A DNA stretch of 64,000 nt from Romboutsia sp. CE17 (GCF_012317385.1 NZ_CP051144.1:620001-684000); one strand, 5' to 3'. Positions 27,443 to 37,495 are shown, numbered from the stretch's first letter. A program made the numbers and translations. Notes: generated by a model not told the origin, from the sequence alone.

Positions 27443-28711
27443 ATGAGAAGGCCTCTATTAATAATATTTATTGTTTTACTATTTATAGATTTAATTCATA
27501 TAAATCTTAAGAGTATAGATGTATCAAAAGATAATGAGATTGTGATAGTTGAAGGTTTAGTTAAAGGGAAGGTAGAAAAGCAAAAGTATGATCAATACAA
27601 GATTGGAAAATTTATTGTAAACGATTATGGTAAGAAAAAAAGTTTACAAATAGGTCAAATTGTAAAAATAAAAGGAAGGTATAAATCTTTAGATAATATG
27701 AAATTTAAAGATTTTGATTATGGAAGATATATAAGAAGTACGGGATATGAAGCTATAATATATGTAGATAAATGTGAAGTAATAAATAGTAATTATCTAT
27801 ATATTAGTATAGGAAAGGTTAAAAAATACATTAAAGATACTCTTAGGTATTTATATAAGGATAAGTCTGATTTTATAAACTCTATAATATTAGGAAGTAG
27901 TGAATACTTGAGTACGGAAGAAAAGGATATGTTTATGAGGACTGGAACTAGTCACATTATAGCAATATCAGGTTTGCATACAGGACTAATCTGTAGTATG
28001 ATAGCTTTTATTATAAGAGGGATTAATAACATATATAAACTAATACTATTATTCATCATAATATTTTTATACTCTATAATGGTTGGTTCATCTCCATCTA
28101 TAGTACGATCGTTGTTATTTACGATGATTATGTACACTGCTATATTTCTTGATAGAAAAAGAGATGGTATATCAACTTTATCATTAATTGGCATATTTTT
28201 TATTATAAATAATCCATATATTATATATAATGCAAGTTTTCAATTGAGTTTTCTTGCTACATTGTCTATAATATACTTCTGTAGTTATGTAAATGATATA
28301 TTCAAAAATAGATTAATATCAGTAACTATATCTGCTAATATATTAACAATACCTATAATATATTACAGTTTCAATGGAATACCGATACTTTCTATTTTAG
28401 GGAATATGATAATTGTTCCATGTATAGGTATTATAATATATCTTAGTATAGCTAGTGTAGCTATGTTTAGAATAAATTTATACTTAGCGAAACTTGTAGC
28501 TTATTTTAATAAAGAAGTAATAAATATAATATATTACTTCTTAGATAAAATTAGCATATTAAGTTTTTCATATATTGAAGTAGATAATCCGAAATTTTAT
28601 TGTGTTGTTATATATTACATAATATTGTTTTCATATATGATTTATAAGGAACTAAAGACTATGAAGGAGCAAGAAAATGAATTACAAGGATATTATAAAG
28701 AGTGTCAATAA
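27443..28711 (+). CDS. comEC: ComEC/Rec2 competence channel without the metallo-beta-lactamase domain
   Basis: Membrane channel that carries single-stranded DNA into the cell in competent bacteria. It has 422 residues: one N-terminal helix and an OB-like region (DUF4131 type, about 30-120), then the Competence domain with eight or more membrane helices, including the hallmark GTSHIIAISGLHTGLI. Full ComEC proteins of 700-800 residues continue into a metallo-beta-lactamase domain; this one stops, and a separate lipoprotein with that domain lies 2.5 kb upstream on the other strand. The start is ATG 27443 behind the SD aggagg; an earlier in-frame ATG at 27407 lacks an SD. It overlaps holA by 35 bases. 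Confidence 0.85.
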   Translation: MRRPLLIIFIVLLFIDLIHINLKSIDVSKDNEIVIVEGLVKGKVEKQKYDQYKIGKFIVNDYGKKKSLQIGQIVKIKGRYKSLDNMKFKDFDYGRYIRSTGYEAIIYVDKCEVINSNYLYISIGKVKKYIKDTLRYLYKDKSDFINSIILGSSEYLSTEEKDMFMRTGTSHIIAISGLHTGLICSMIAFIIRGINNIYKLILLFIIIFLYSIMVGSSPSIVRSLLFTMIMYTAIFLDRKRDGISTLSLIGIFFIINNPYIIYNASFQLSFLATLSIIYFCSYVNDIFKNRLISVTISANILTIPIIYYSFNGIPILSILGNMIIVPCIGIIIYLSIASVAMFRINLYLAKLVAYFNKEVINIIYYFLDKISILSFSYIEVDNPKFYCVVIYYIILFSYMIYKELKTMKEQENELQGYYKECQ

Positions 28712-29720
28712 TAGAGATTTAAAAAATATATATCTTTTTTATGGTAGAGAATTTTATCTTATAGAAAATTCAATAAATTTATTTAAAGGAATTTTAAATG
28801 AAAGTATGTTGGATTTTAACTTAGATGTTATAGATGGAAAAGAAATTGTTTTAGATCAAGTAATAAGCTCAATAGAAACACTTCCTTTTATGGATGAAAG
28901 AAAAATAGTTATAATAAAAGATTTTGAGCTATTAAAAGGAAAAAAGAAAAACTTTACAGATAGTGATGAAAAATATTTAATAGAGCATTTGGATAATATA
29001 CCAGAAAGCACAATTTTAATATTTGCTGTATATGGTGATATAGATAAACGAAAAAATATAGTAAAAAAGATAAGTAAGAATGGCATAATTTGCAATTGTG
29101 ATAAATTATCTGATATGGATTTGTTTAAATGGGTAAAGAAAAAGTTTGAAGCAAGAGATGTTATAATAGAAAATGCTCAAGTTATGTATTTTATTGATTC
29201 TGAAGGATATAGAGATAAAAGCAGTGATAAAACATTATCTGATTTAGATAATGAAATAAATAAAATTAGTTCATTTGTAGGTAAGGGCAATTTAATTACT
29301 AATGAAGTTATAGATAAGTTATCTCAAAAAAAAGTAGAAAATGATATATTTAAGCTTATTGATTACATAGGTGAAAAAAATCCGTCTAATGCTATTAGAA
29401 TATTGAATGATATGATTCAAGAAGGAGAGTCTGTTCTTGGTATATTTGCTATGATAGCTAAACAATTTAGAATAGTTATGCAAGTGAGACAATTTCAAAT
29501 AGAAGGGTATACTAGTAAAGTTATAGCTGAAAAGCTTAAGTTACATCCATTTGTAGTAGGAAAAGCGTTAAAACAAGCATCAAATTTCTCTGATGATATG
29601 ATTATTGATATGTTAAATTATATTCTGGAGAGTGATTACAAAATAAAAAATGGACTGATAAAGGATACCTTAGCTATAGAGATACTTGTGAGTAAGTATT
29701 GCCAAAGAAAAATTAGTTAA
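28677..29720 (+). CDS. holA: DNA polymerase III, delta subunit
   Basis: Clamp-loader subunit that opens the beta ring. It has 347 residues with the typical N-terminal NIYLFYGREFYLIENSI, DGKEI, LPFMDERKIVIIKD and a C-terminal helical collar domain (FAMIAKQFRIVMQVRQ). The SD aggag lies within the comEC coding end, and the start overlaps comEC by 35 bases, the comEC-holA order common in Firmicutes. It ends at a strong terminator, convergent with rpsT. Confidence 0.95.
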   Translation: MNYKDIIKSVNNRDLKNIYLFYGREFYLIENSINLFKGILNESMLDFNLDVIDGKEIVLDQVISSIETLPFMDERKIVIIKDFELLKGKKKNFTDSDEKYLIEHLDNIPESTILIFAVYGDIDKRKNIVKKISKNGIICNCDKLSDMDLFKWVKKKFEARDVIIENAQVMYFIDSEGYRDKSSDKTLSDLDNEINKISSFVGKGNLITNEVIDKLSQKKVENDIFKLIDYIGEKNPSNAIRILNDMIQEGESVLGIFAMIAKQFRIVMQVRQFQIEGYTSKVIAEKLKLHPFVVGKALKQASNFSDDMIIDMLNYILESDYKIKNGLIKDTLAIEILVSKYCQRKIS

Positions 29721-29728
29721 TATAGAAT

Positions 29729-29770
29729 AAAAAGTACCTTAAGATTAAAATAATCTTAAGGTACTTTTTT
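29729..29770 (+). terminator. Intrinsic terminator after holA
   Basis: A 19-bp perfect stem (aaaagtaccttaagatta and its complement) with loop aaa, followed by T. Confidence 0.92.
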
Positions 29771-29807
29771 AGTAAAAAGAATTATTAAGCGAATTAAATT
29801 AAATTGA

Positions 29808-29836
29808 ATAAAAACCCCTGATAATTATCAAGGGTC
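29808..29836 (-). terminator. Intrinsic terminator after rpsT (minus strand)
   Basis: On the minus strand, arms acccttgat and atcaggggt (9 pairs, one wobble) enclose aatt and are followed by a T run. It lies about 28 bases past the rpsT stop. Confidence 0.85.
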
Positions 29837-29863
29837 AAATCTATTAAAGTTATAAACAGAGAA

Positions 29864-30130
29864 TTAAGCGTTCATTCCGTTTAACTTTTGAGCTAACTTA
29901 GCTATTTTTCTAGCTGCAGCGTTCTTGTGTATAGTTCCTTTAGATGCAACTTGAGATATTCTCTTTTGTGCATATTGGAATCTTTGAGTAGCTTCTTCTT
30001 TATTTCCTGCCATTACAGCTTCTTCGAATCTTCTTATAGCAGTTTTTAATTGAGATTTTCTAGCTCTATTTAAAGCAGTTTTCTTCTCGATAACTTTTAT
30101 TCTTTTCTTAGCTGATTTTATGTTTGCCAT
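29864..30130 (-). CDS. rpsT: 30S ribosomal protein S20
   Basis: Small-subunit protein binding 16S rRNA. It has 88 residues, the standard length, and is highly basic, starting [13 protein letters not shown] and containing [16 protein letters not shown]. The SD agggggtg precedes ATG on the minus strand. A single-gene unit between its promoter and terminator, convergent with holA and divergent from gpr, as in many Firmicutes. Confidence 0.97.
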   Translation of the reverse strand: MANIKSAKKRIKVIEKKTALNRARKSQLKTAIRRFEEAVMAGNKEEATQRFQYAQKRISQVASKGTIHKNAAARKIAKLAQKLNGMNA

Positions 30131-30181
30131 GTGAGTTCACCCCCTCGTACATTTTTATTATATTCATCGTCAACATATTAG

Positions 30182-30210
30182 ATTTTAACAGAAATAAATC
30201 TAAAAATCAA
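30182..30210 (-). promoter_or_regulatory. Probable sigma-A promoter of rpsT
   Basis: On the minus strand ttgatt (30205-30210) and taaaat (30182-30187) are separated by 17 bases, about 50 bases upstream of the rpsT start. Both hexamers differ from consensus by one base. Confidence 0.45.
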
Positions 30211-30401
30211 GGATAATTTATTCATAATCTTATTTTTATAATATCTTCTTGCTTTTGACTTTTAAGATTATAACCTATATGAAAATAATTTACAACATGT
30301 AATTTAATTATACGTAGATTTATAAAAATATAATTTTTGTTATAAAATACTAAATTTTGTTAACAATTATAAATATCATTCAATTAATACTGGAGGTTAA
30401 C

Positions 30402-31358
30402 ATGATAAATATAAGAACAGATTTGGCTCTAGAAGCTAGAGAAATGTATTCAGCGGAGCAAAAAACTAAAGAATTGCCTGGAGTGAATGTAGAAACTAAA
30501 GAATTAGAGAATTGTATTGTAACAAAGGTTGAAGTTATAGATGAGCAAGGTTCGACAATAATGAATAAAGGTATAGGAACTTATATAACATTAGAAAGTA
30601 ACTTGATGAAGTTTGATGATGATGAATCAAGAGAAGAAATGATAAATTACTTAAAAGATGAATTGATTGATGTATTTGGGAGTGATAAAACAAAAAAAAC
30701 ATTAATAATTGGTTTAGGAAACTGGAATATAACATCAGATGCATTGGGTCCAAGAAGTGTATCAAAAACTTTAGTAACTAGACATATATTTAAAAATTAC
30801 AATAAGGATTATGATGATGACTTTACAGAAGTTGCTGCACTTAGCCCAGGGGTTATGGGAATTACAGGGATAGAAACAAGTGAAACTGTAAAAGCAATTG
30901 TAGATACTATAAAGCCTGATAGAGTTGTTGCAATAGATGCACTTGCATCAAGAAAAATGGAAAGAGTAAATGCAACTATACAAATATCAACAGAAGGAAT
31001 ATGTCCTGGAGGTGGAGTTGGAAATAAAAGAAAAGCATTAAATAAAGAGTACCTAGGAGTAGATGTGATAGCTATAGGAGTACCTACAGTAGTTGATGCA
31101 GCAACTTTAACTAATGATGTTTTAGATATGGCTATAGATAACCTTATGAATGAATCTAAGGAATCTGAAAGTTTTTATAATATGTTGAAGAAGTTAAAAG
31201 AAGAAGAAAAATATCAATTGATAAAAGATTCGTTAGATCCATATGATAAAAATTTAATTGTTACACCTAAAGATATAGATGAAACAATAGAGAATTTATC
31301 AGTAATAATAAGTGAAGGGTTAAACAGATCATTGCATCCAGGAAGGATAACCCAATAA
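30402..31358 (+). CDS. gpr: Spore germination protease GPR
   Basis: Aspartic-type endopeptidase (family A25) that degrades small acid-soluble spore proteins during germination; made in the forespore as an inactive zymogen. It has 318 residues. The N terminus MINIRTDLALEARE is the propeptide region, followed by family segments IGLGNWNITSDALGPR, ALSPGVMGITGIET and GVGNKRKALN. The start is ATG 30402, four bases after the SD ggaggt; a longer frame from 30357 lacks an SD. A forespore sigma-F/G promoter is expected upstream but could not be identified. It is followed by spoIIP after 12 bases. Confidence 0.96.
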   Translation: MINIRTDLALEAREMYSAEQKTKELPGVNVETKELENCIVTKVEVIDEQGSTIMNKGIGTYITLESNLMKFDDDESREEMINYLKDELIDVFGSDKTKKTLIIGLGNWNITSDALGPRSVSKTLVTRHIFKNYNKDYDDDFTEVAALSPGVMGITGIETSETVKAIVDTIKPDRVVAIDALASRKMERVNATIQISTEGICPGGGVGNKRKALNKEYLGVDVIAIGVPTVVDAATLTNDVLDMAIDNLMNESKESESFYNMLKKLKEEEKYQLIKDSLDPYDKNLIVTPKDIDETIENLSVIISEGLNRSLHPGRITQ

Positions 31359-31370
31359 GGAGGAAAAATA

Positions 31371-32309
31371 ATGAGAAAAAAGCGCATTAAGGCAAAATTA
31401 TTGGCCTGTGTGTTAATATGTATGATACCAACGACTACTTTTGCTATGGGAAAGGATGATTTTTTTAGATATCTAATAGATTCTTCTTATCCAGAAGTAG
31501 AAACTGAAGATACTAATGAAGATAAAGATTCAGCAAGCGCAGATGATAAAGAGAATAGTGAAGAGAGTAGTGATTATATAAAAGTACACGTAGGAGAAGA
31601 AAATATACCGAGCTTAAATACAACAGATGATGAAAGTAATGCGAGTGAAGAAAGTATTTTAGCATTATCTAATCAATATAAAGATAATGTGAGAGTTACA
31701 AGTTCAAGCCCTAGAATGTTAATTTATCACACACATAGTGCTGAAACTTATTCAAATTCACCATCAGGTAACTACCACTCTGAAGACATAAAAAACTCAG
31801 TAATGCAAGTTGGAAGTTTACTAACAACAGAGTTGACAAATAAAGGGTGGGGTGTGATTCATACAACTAAATATCATGACTATCCATCATATAATGATTC
31901 ATATTCAAATAGTTTGAGCACAGTAAAATCAATACTTTCACAATATAAAAGCGTAGATATAGCGATAGATTTACATAGAGATGCCGTTACAGAGGTAAAT
32001 GATAAAAGTAACGCAAGTTATACAACGACTATAAATGGAGAAAAAGTTGCTCAATTTTGTTTTGTTGTAGGTATGAAAAATGAAAATGTTGATAAAGTAA
32101 TGAAAATAGCAACTGACCTTACTAATTTAGCCAATGAGAAATATCCAGGTATAGCTAAACCTGTAGTAGAAAAACAATATGGTAGATATAATCAATATGT
32201 CGCAGAAAATGGTATCTTAATAGAAGTAGGATGTAATGCAACAAGTGTAGAAGAAGCTAGCGCAAGTGTTAAGTATATAGCTGATGTGCTAGATTCGTAT
32301 TTTAAATAA
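31371..32309 (+). CDS. spoIIP: Stage II sporulation protein P (peptidoglycan amidase/endopeptidase)
   Basis: Part of the DMP peptidoglycan hydrolase complex driving septal thinning and engulfment. It has 312 residues: N-terminal signal or anchor segment (about 8-26), an acidic low-complexity linker (about 40-90), then the SpoIIP domain with LIYHTHSAETY, AIDLHRDAV and GILIEVGCN carrying the zinc ligands. It is shorter than the roughly 400-residue B. subtilis protein, mainly in the N-terminal part. The SD aaggagg precedes the ATG. It follows gpr as in B. subtilis. Confidence 0.94.
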   Translation: MRKKRIKAKLLACVLICMIPTTTFAMGKDDFFRYLIDSSYPEVETEDTNEDKDSASADDKENSEESSDYIKVHVGEENIPSLNTTDDESNASEESILALSNQYKDNVRVTSSSPRMLIYHTHSAETYSNSPSGNYHSEDIKNSVMQVGSLLTTELTNKGWGVIHTTKYHDYPSYNDSYSNSLSTVKSILSQYKSVDIAIDLHRDAVTEVNDKSNASYTTTINGEKVAQFCFVVGMKNENVDKVMKIATDLTNLANEKYPGIAKPVVEKQYGRYNQYVAENGILIEVGCNATSVEEASASVKYIADVLDSYFK

Positions 32310-32331
32310 TCTTAAAACTCAGGTGTCTATA

Positions 32332-32562
32332 ATGAGTCGCTTAGAAAAGAATTTTGAGAGAAGATACAAGATGCAAAAAAAAAGATTTATGCTAAAAGTT
32401 ATCTTTATTATTAGTATGACGATTTTAACTAGTATATGCTTAATTATAGTATACGATAATGCTAACACCATGCTATGTAATAATACATTTAAGGAAGATA
32501 GTAAACTATATTTAGAAAATATAGAAACTTATATAAAAAATCAAATAAGTAATTTTAGATAA
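32332..32562 (+). CDS. Small single-pass membrane protein of unknown function
   Basis: 76 residues: a basic N terminus (LEKNFERRYKMQKKRF), one membrane helix (about 22-42) and a short outer tail with one Cys. I do not recognise it. The start is ATG 32332, six bases after aggtg; a GTG at 32323 overlaps that SD. It is 22 bases after spoIIP and before the terminator at 32587, so it probably shares the spoIIP transcript and may be sporulation-linked; this rests only on position. Confidence 0.6.
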   Translation: MSRLEKNFERRYKMQKKRFMLKVIFIISMTILTSICLIIVYDNANTMLCNNTFKEDSKLYLENIETYIKNQISNFR

Positions 32563-32586
32563 ATATGAAAAATCAGATAAATAATT

Positions 32587-32628
32587 AATAAAATAAGACT
32601 TAGAATAATACTGAGTCTTATTTTATTT
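32587..32628 (+). terminator. Intrinsic terminator after the gpr-spoIIP unit
   Basis: A 16-bp stem (aataaaataagactta with tgagtcttattttatt, one wobble), 9-base loop and T-rich tail. Confidence 0.88.
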
Positions 32629-32699
32629 CTTTTATTTACATAAATGCGGATATATTATAAAATAAAAGCTATGATAATTAATAACAAGGAGGAATAAAG

Positions 32700-34505
32700 G
32701 TGGACAATAAACAAAGTAGAACTAGAAATTTCAGTATAATAGCACACATAGATCACGGGAAGTCTACCTTAGCAGATAGATTAATACAAAAAACAGGTCT
32801 TGTTAGTGATAGAGAAATGAAAGATCAGTTATTAGATAATATGGATCTTGAAAGAGAAAGAGGAATCACTATAAAGTTACAAAATATAAGACTAGTTTAT
32901 AAAGCTAAGGATGGAAATGAATATTTTTTAAATCTTATAGATACTCCAGGTCATGTAGATTTTAACTATGAAGTATCAAGAAGTTTAGCAGCTTGTGAAG
33001 GAGCATTATTAGTAGTAGATGCAGCACAAGGTGTTGAAGCTCAGACTTTAGCTAATGTTTATTTAGCATTAGATCAAGATTTAGAAATATTGCCAGTTAT
33101 AAATAAAATAGATTTACCAAGTGCTAGACCAGATGAGATTAAGTCAGAAATAGAAGATATAATAGGTCTTGACGCAAGTGAAGCGCCACTTATTTCAGCT
33201 AAGAGTGGGTTAAATATAGAAGATGTTTTAGAAAGCATAGTTAAAAATATACCAGCACCACAAGGAGATAAAGAAGCTCCATTAAAAGCATTAATATTTG
33301 ATTCATATTATGATGCTTACAAAGGTGTTATAGCTTATGTTAGAGTTTATGAAGGTACTGTTAAAAAGGGTATGACTATAAAAATGATGAACACTAACAA
33401 AAGTTTCGAAGTAACTGAAGTAGGTGTTATGGCTCCAGGACAAAGAGAGCTTGACGAATTAGCTGCAGGTGATGTTGGATATATTGCTGCAAGTATAAAA
33501 GATATAAGAAGTTGTCAAGTAGGTGATACTATTACTGATGCAAATAATCCTACTGAAAATCCATTACCAGGGTATAAAAAAGCTACACCAATGGTTTATT
33601 GTGGAATATATCCAGGTGAAGGTGAAAAGTATGAAAATGTTAGAGATGCCCTTGAGAAACTTCAAGTAAATGATGCAGCTCTTGAATTTGAATCAGAAAC
33701 ATCTGCTGCATTAGGATTTGGGTTTAGATGTGGATTCTTAGGTCTTCTTCATCTAGAGATAATACAAGAAAGACTAGAAAGAGAGTTTGATCTTAACTTA
33801 GTTACAACAGCTCCTTCAGTTATATATAGAGTAACAAAAACTGATGGTGAAGTAGTTATGGTTCAAAATCCTGCAAACTTACCAGAAGTATCTGAAATTA
33901 GGATGATAGAAGAACCTATAGCTAAAGGCGATATAATAGTTCCTAAAGACTATGTAGGTGTAGTTATGGAATTATGTCAAGAAAGACGTGGAACTATGTT
34001 AAATATGGAGTATATAGATGAGAAAAGAGTTATGCTTCATTATGACCTACCACTAAATGAAGTTATTTATGATTTCTTTGATGCATTAAAATCGAGAACA
34101 AGAGGATATGGATCTTTGGATTATGAAATAAAGGGATATGTTCCATCTAACCTTGTTAAACTTGATATACTAATAAATAAGGAACAAGTAGATGCACTTA
34201 GTTTTATAGTACATGAAAGTAGAGCTTATCCGAGAGGTAAAGCTATGTGTGAAAAATTAAAGAATGAAATACCTAGACATCAATTTGCTGTACCTATACA
34301 AGCTGCAGTTGGAAATAAAGTAGTAGCTAGAGAAACTATAAGTGCTCTTAGAAAAGATGTTCTTGCTAAGTGTTATGGAGGAGATATATCTCGTAAGAAA
34401 AAACTTCTAGAAAAGCAAAAAGAAGGTAAGAAACGTATGAGACAAATAGGTTCTGTTGAAGTTCCGCAAAAAGCATTTATGTCAGTATTAAAATTAGATG
34501 ATTAA
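32700..34505 (+). CDS. lepA: Elongation factor 4 (LepA)
   Basis: Ribosome-associated translational GTPase. It has 601 residues, the standard length. The G domain has [25 protein letters not shown] and [11 protein letters not shown]-like domains II, III and V follow, and the unique C-terminal domain ends [17 protein letters not shown]. The start is GTG with the SD aaggagg upstream. It is a single gene between terminators. Confidence 0.97.
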   Translation: MDNKQSRTRNFSIIAHIDHGKSTLADRLIQKTGLVSDREMKDQLLDNMDLERERGITIKLQNIRLVYKAKDGNEYFLNLIDTPGHVDFNYEVSRSLAACEGALLVVDAAQGVEAQTLANVYLALDQDLEILPVINKIDLPSARPDEIKSEIEDIIGLDASEAPLISAKSGLNIEDVLESIVKNIPAPQGDKEAPLKALIFDSYYDAYKGVIAYVRVYEGTVKKGMTIKMMNTNKSFEVTEVGVMAPGQRELDELAAGDVGYIAASIKDIRSCQVGDTITDANNPTENPLPGYKKATPMVYCGIYPGEGEKYENVRDALEKLQVNDAALEFESETSAALGFGFRCGFLGLLHLEIIQERLEREFDLNLVTTAPSVIYRVTKTDGEVVMVQNPANLPEVSEIRMIEEPIAKGDIIVPKDYVGVVMELCQERRGTMLNMEYIDEKRVMLHYDLPLNEVIYDFFDALKSRTRGYGSLDYEIKGYVPSNLVKLDILINKEQVDALSFIVHESRAYPRGKAMCEKLKNEIPRHQFAVPIQAAVGNKVVARETISALRKDVLAKCYGGDISRKKKLLEKQKEGKKRMRQIGSVEVPQKAFMSVLKLDD

Positions 34506-34524
34506 TATATAAATTTAAAGTAAT

Positions 34525-34573
34525 AAAAGGCAGATACATAAATTCCTAGGATTTTATGTATCTGCTTTTTTAC
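34525..34573 (+). terminator. Intrinsic terminator after lepA
   Basis: Long stem (core cagatacataaa/tttatgtatctg) with loop ttcctaggat and a T run. Confidence 0.88.
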
Positions 34574-34764
34574 TATTTAAAATAAAATATATAAATGTAT
34601 ATAAAATAAATTCTATTTATAATAATAAAAACATTTATAAAAGAATTTAATAAGATAAGTTAGATATCGTATAGAATTATTAATCCTAATATTTCATAAG
34701 AAGCTGGTAATACTAAATATGTAAAAATATATAAACTTTATTAATTTTAGCAAGGAGGCAACTT

Positions 34765-36084
34765 ATGAGTGATGGACTTAAAAAAAACTTAGGTTTTGGA
34801 ACTGCGCTTTCAACAGTTGTAGGATTGGTGATTGGGTCAGGAGTTTTCTTTAAGCCTCAAGCAATATATTCTATTACTAATGGAGCTCCAGGTCTTGGAA
34901 TAATTGCTTGGATTGTAGGTGGAGTTATAACTATTATGGCAGGACTTACAGCAGCAGAGATTTCAGCAGCTATACCTAGAACTGGTGGTATGATGGTATA
35001 TATTGAAGAAATTTATGGGAAAAAGTGGGGATTTTTAACAGGTTGGATGCAAACTGTTTTATTCTTTCCAGGTACAATAGCTGCAATAGCTGTAATTTTT
35101 GCTCAACAATGTGCAGAATTATTTGGTTTTTCCTCAGCTAATATGTCAGTAGTACTACCTATTGCATTAGGAATTATAATATTACTAGCTATTTTAAATA
35201 ATATAGGATCTTCTTTTGGTGGTGCTATACAAAACGTTGCAACTATAGGTAAATTATTACCTTTAATATTAATAATAATATTTGGATTTATAAAAGGGAA
35301 AGGAACAGGTAGTGTGTTTTCTCCTTTAGTTGGTCCTGGAGTAAATGCAAGTACAGCCATGGGACAAGTTTTAATAGCTACATTATTTGCTTATGATGGT
35401 TGGATTAATGTAGGTGCAATAGCTGGGGAAATGAAAGATCCAGGTAAAGATTTACCTAAGGCGATAGTAGGTGGACTATCAGCTGTTATGGCTGTTTATA
35501 TAGTAATAAATTTAGCATATTTAAGAGTTGCTGATGCCTCAGAACTTGCATTAGTAACTTCACCAGCTACTTTAGTTGCAACTAGATTATTTGGTGATAT
35601 TGGAGGAAGAATTATAACAATAGGTATATTAATATCTGTATTTGGTACACTTAATGGATATTTACTTACTGGTCCAAGAGTACCATACACTCTAGCTAAA
35701 CAAGAAATAATACCTGGAAGTAAATCTTTGGCAAAGGTTAATGCAGGTGGCTCTCCTATAAACGCAACATGGTTAGTAGCATTACTTGCATGTATATATG
35801 CATTATCAGGGCAATTTAACCTACTAACAGATTTAACTGTTTTTACAATATGGGTATTCTATGTATTAACATTTATAGGTGTAATTAAGCTTAGAAAAGA
35901 TAAGCCAGATTTAGATAGACCATATAAAGTGCCATTATATCCAGTAGTTCCAATAATAGCAATAATAGGAGGATTATTTGTTATCATAAATCAAATAATG
36001 ACGGCGACTCTTATAGCTTTAGGAGGTATAATAATAACTTTAATTGGTTTACCGGTATACAGTTATATGTCTAAGAAAAAATAA
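34765..36084 (+). CDS. APC superfamily amino-acid permease (LAT/SteT-like)
   Basis: Cytoplasmic-membrane amino-acid transporter of 439 residues with about twelve membrane helices. TM1 carries the substrate-binding VIGSGVFFKP, and the loop after TM2 has AAIPRTGGMMVYIEE; FAYDGWINVGAIAGEM is the typical TM6 segment of the L-type exchanger group, to which B. subtilis SteT (serine/threonine exchanger) belongs. Substrate is not certain from sequence. The SD aaggagg precedes the ATG. It stands alone, with about 190 bases of AT-rich promoter region upstream and a terminator downstream. Confidence 0.88.
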   Translation: MSDGLKKNLGFGTALSTVVGLVIGSGVFFKPQAIYSITNGAPGLGIIAWIVGGVITIMAGLTAAEISAAIPRTGGMMVYIEEIYGKKWGFLTGWMQTVLFFPGTIAAIAVIFAQQCAELFGFSSANMSVVLPIALGIIILLAILNNIGSSFGGAIQNVATIGKLLPLILIIIFGFIKGKGTGSVFSPLVGPGVNASTAMGQVLIATLFAYDGWINVGAIAGEMKDPGKDLPKAIVGGLSAVMAVYIVINLAYLRVADASELALVTSPATLVATRLFGDIGGRIITIGILISVFGTLNGYLLTGPRVPYTLAKQEIIPGSKSLAKVNAGGSPINATWLVALLACIYALSGQFNLLTDLTVFTIWVFYVLTFIGVIKLRKDKPDLDRPYKVPLYPVVPIIAIIGGLFVIINQIMTATLIALGGIIITLIGLPVYSYMSKKK

Positions 36085-36131
36085 AAATTATAAAATGAAG
36101 TTGTTATTTAAATATGTTTAATGGGTAAATT

Positions 36132-36198
36132 AAATAAAAGACTAAAATGTAAGTTCTATATTAAGAATCATTCAGGCTTATATTTTAGTCTTATTTTA
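36132..36198 (+). terminator. Intrinsic terminator after the permease gene
   Basis: A long imperfect stem (36132-36153 with 36177-36196; core agactaaaat/attttagtct) with a 23-base loop and T-rich end. Confidence 0.75.
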
Positions 36199-36279
36199 CT
36201 ATAAAATATTATTGATTTTATAGTAAAATAAAGGGTATGGAAATATTTATCAATAAACAGTATGGAAGCAGGTGTAGAA

Positions 36280-37413
36280 ATGTTTGGGTTATATATACAT
36301 ATTCCTTTTTGTGTAAAAAAGTGTAACTATTGTGATTTTAATTCTTTTAGATTAGATAAGGATTTAAAAAATAGATTTTTACAAGATTTAAAAAAAGAGA
36401 TGAAATTATATAAAGAAGAATTAGAGAATGAAGCGGAGATTACAAGTATATTTTTAGGTGGAGGAACCCCGAGTATACTAAATGAAGAAGAAATTGAGTA
36501 CATATTTAAATGTATAAACGAAAATTTCAAAATAAAAGAAGGTGCAGAGATCACTATTGAGTGTAATCCAGGGACACTTAATTTAGAAAAATTATTAATG
36601 ATGAAGAAGGTAGGAATAAATAGACTTAGTATAGGCCTTCAAGCAACACAAGATAAGCATTTAAAATATATAGGTAGAATACATACTTATGATGAATTTG
36701 AGAAAAATTATAAAGAAGCTTTAAATGTTGGATTTAATAATATTAATATTGATTTAATGTATTGTTTGCCAAATCAAAGTTTTGATGACTGGAAGGAAAG
36801 TTTAGAAAAAATAACTAATCTAAGTCCAGCTCATATATCAGCATACTCTTTAATACTAGAAGAAGATACGGAACTATATAATATGTATAAGCGAAATGAA
36901 TTCAAGCTTATGGATGAAGATACAGATATAGATATGTATGAGTATACTATTAATTACCTAAAATCTAAAGGGTATAATCAATATGAAATATCTAACTACT
37001 CTAAACCTGGATTTGAATGTAATCATAATATATTATATTGGAAATGTGGTCATTATATAGGTCTTGGACCAGGGGCATCAGGGTACATAAAAAATATTCG
37101 ATATGGAAATTTATGTGACTTAAATGAATATCATACAAAGCTATTGAAAAATGAAAAACCTATAGAAAGTAAAGAGGTTATTAGTATAAAAGATGGTATA
37201 GAAGAAAAAATATTTATGGGACTTAGAATGAATGAAGGTATAAAGTTTGCTGATTTTAAGTCTGAATTTAATATAGATTTTTTAGAAAAATATAAAAAAC
37301 AAATACAAGATTTAAGTGAAAAAAAATTAATTAAGTTAGATGATGATGGTATTGCGCTAACTCAAAAAGGTCGTGAAATTTCTAATTCTGTATTTATAGA
37401 ATTTATGAATTAA
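36280..37413 (+). CDS. hemW: Radical SAM heme chaperone HemW
   Basis: Radical SAM protein that inserts heme into target proteins; formerly called HemN-like oxygen-independent coproporphyrinogen III oxidase. It has 377 residues. The cluster motif is CVKKCNYC (C11, C15, C18), GGGTPS binds SAM, and the HNxxYW motif (HNILYW), which distinguishes HemW from true HemN, is present. The start is ATG 36280 after the SD aggtg; an earlier ATG at 36262 lacks an SD. It lies just upstream of hrcA, as in many Firmicutes (lepA-hemW-hrcA), but hrcA has its own promoter. Confidence 0.93.
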   Translation: MFGLYIHIPFCVKKCNYCDFNSFRLDKDLKNRFLQDLKKEMKLYKEELENEAEITSIFLGGGTPSILNEEEIEYIFKCINENFKIKEGAEITIECNPGTLNLEKLLMMKKVGINRLSIGLQATQDKHLKYIGRIHTYDEFEKNYKEALNVGFNNINIDLMYCLPNQSFDDWKESLEKITNLSPAHISAYSLILEEDTELYNMYKRNEFKLMDEDTDIDMYEYTINYLKSKGYNQYEISNYSKPGFECNHNILYWKCGHYIGLGPGASGYIKNIRYGNLCDLNEYHTKLLKNEKPIESKEVISIKDGIEEKIFMGLRMNEGIKFADFKSEFNIDFLEKYKKQIQDLSEKKLIKLDDDGIALTQKGREISNSVFIEFMN

Positions 37414-37424
37414 TATTAAAAGTG

Positions 37425-37453
37425 TTGACAAAATAAATTTATAGTGATATAAA
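37425..37453 (+). promoter_or_regulatory. Sigma-A promoter of the hrcA-grpE-dnaK operon
   Basis: ttgaca (37425-37430), a 17-base spacer and tataaa (37448-37453), a near-consensus promoter immediately upstream of the CIRCE element. Confidence 0.85.
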
Positions 37454-37468
37454 ATAAATATAATCTTT

Positions 37469-37495
37469 TTAGCACTCGAATTTAATGAGTGCTAA
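37469..37495 (+). promoter_or_regulatory. CIRCE operator (HrcA binding site)
   Basis: The perfect 9-9-9 inverted repeat ttagcactc-N9-gagtgctaa. It lies just downstream of the predicted transcription start, so HrcA would block the operon at normal temperature. Confidence 0.97.
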
